Origin: Halosegnis rubeus
GTDB taxonomy: Archaea; Halobacteriota; Halobacteria; Halobacteriales; Haloarculaceae
DNA: 64,000 nt
Assembly: GCF_009184545.1 (NCBI RefSeq)
Contig: NZ_QJOW01000008.1
Location: 41,520-105,519, forward strand
Direction of reading: 5' to 3'
The position numbers were made by a program, and so were the translations under genes. Of the stretch, positions 63,930 through 64,000 are shown piece by piece (the stretch's first letter is position 1; the number at the start of each line of letters is the position of its first letter). Below the pieces are notes generated by a model. That model did not search any database. It saw nothing but the letters and a program-made list of their open reading frames with translations, and was not told where the DNA came from.

Positions 63930-64000
63930 ACTCGGCCTCAAACCCATCAGGGTAGGCGGTAAATCCGCCACTCAGTGTCACAGTTCCAGACTTTAGGGCG
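63889..64000 (-). CDS. C-terminal part of a minus-strand frame, probably tnpB (enters from right edge)
   Basis: The last 36 residues of a frame running in from beyond the window: ALKSGTVTLSGGFTAYPDG, then FEAEFTDKPHPQSAEGA, stop TAG at 63889-63891. The wording (KSGTV...EFTDKPHP) resembles C-terminal tails of haloarchaeal IS1341-type TnpB proteins, and the stop lies in a right-end-like hairpin, as expected. Only the tail is visible, so the family is a suggestion. Confidence 0.45.
   Translation of the reverse strand, partial: ALKSGTVTLSGGFTAYPDGFEAEFTDKPHPQSAEGA

Overview
The window is haloarchaeal (class Halobacteria) chromosome. Evidence for this is the high GC and acidic proteome, Tat-type lipoprotein signals (RRR...LAGC), leaderless starts, and families found almost only in haloarchaea (DUF5805, DUF7124, DUF5794, DUF5795, amphi-Trp). 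A halorhodopsin with the chloride-pump TSA motif, a diphthamide enzyme (Dph2) and a tRNA-Trp carrying a 105-nt intron also support it. The genus cannot be fixed from the sequence alone.

Layout. 0-13.4 kb is mostly ordinary core and accessory genes: a sirtuin, two MFS carriers, an APH-like kinase, an MDR dehydrogenase, rhomboid, a METTL5-like methylase, dph2, YlbF, an MBL hydrolase, a tyrosine recombinase with DUF5805, and a GT2. 13.5-33.8 kb is a transition-metal island. It holds a CobW fragment, a zinc ABC operon (znuA-DUF7511-znuC-znuB-FAD enzyme-DUF7124), a five-gene operon (cobW, cobW, moaB, sufU-like, cbiL broken by an amber codon), an ECF nickel/cobalt importer (cbiM-N-Q-O plus DUF1405), a NitT/TauT-type ABC importer of unknown substrate, and four NikR-like ribbon-helix-helix regulators. 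34-38.5 kb holds a Fic protein, a lipoprotein, a deletion-damaged insertion sequence and halorhodopsin. 38.6-46.3 kb is one long reverse-strand operon in which the parts of an iron(III)-type ABC importer are interleaved with two glycosyltransferases. DtxR-type palindromes (TTTAGG-N4-CCTAAA) precede it and its binding-protein gene. 46.4-62.3 kb returns to core genes: thiolase/DUF35, MaoC, MazG, YbaK, a CtBP-like dehydrogenase, DHH, tRNA-Lys, acyl-CoA dehydrogenase, guaB and an intron-containing tRNA-Trp. 62.3-64 kb, just after tRNA-Trp, is an accessory patch with VapBC, remnants, hairpins and pieces of IS200/IS605-type tnpB genes.

How the genes work together. The island looks like a coordinated metal-allocation module: uptake of zinc and nickel/cobalt, CobW/COG0523 metallochaperones with CxCC motifs, and cofactor genes (Mo cofactor, Fe-S scaffold, corrin ring methylation), with NikR-like sensors placed next to each transport or chaperone unit. 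The clearest regulatory signal is a pair of perfect inverted 14-bp boxes (ATACTA-AA-ATACTA) in the promoter shared by one NikR-like gene and the cobW operon. A second layer is iron: DtxR-type boxes over the iron ABC/glycosyltransferase operon.

The window also shows gene decay. A cbiL and an MFS gene each carry one in-frame TAG. A carbon-nitrogen hydrolase has lost its catalytic-Glu segment through a frameshifting deletion. CobW, membrane-protein, VapBC and transposase remnants are also present. The most unusual items are the paired-box NikR/CobW promoter, the zinc importer coupled to an FAD enzyme, the iron operon with embedded glycosyltransferases, and three small hairpins with compensatory stems around a constant loop after the MaoC gene.
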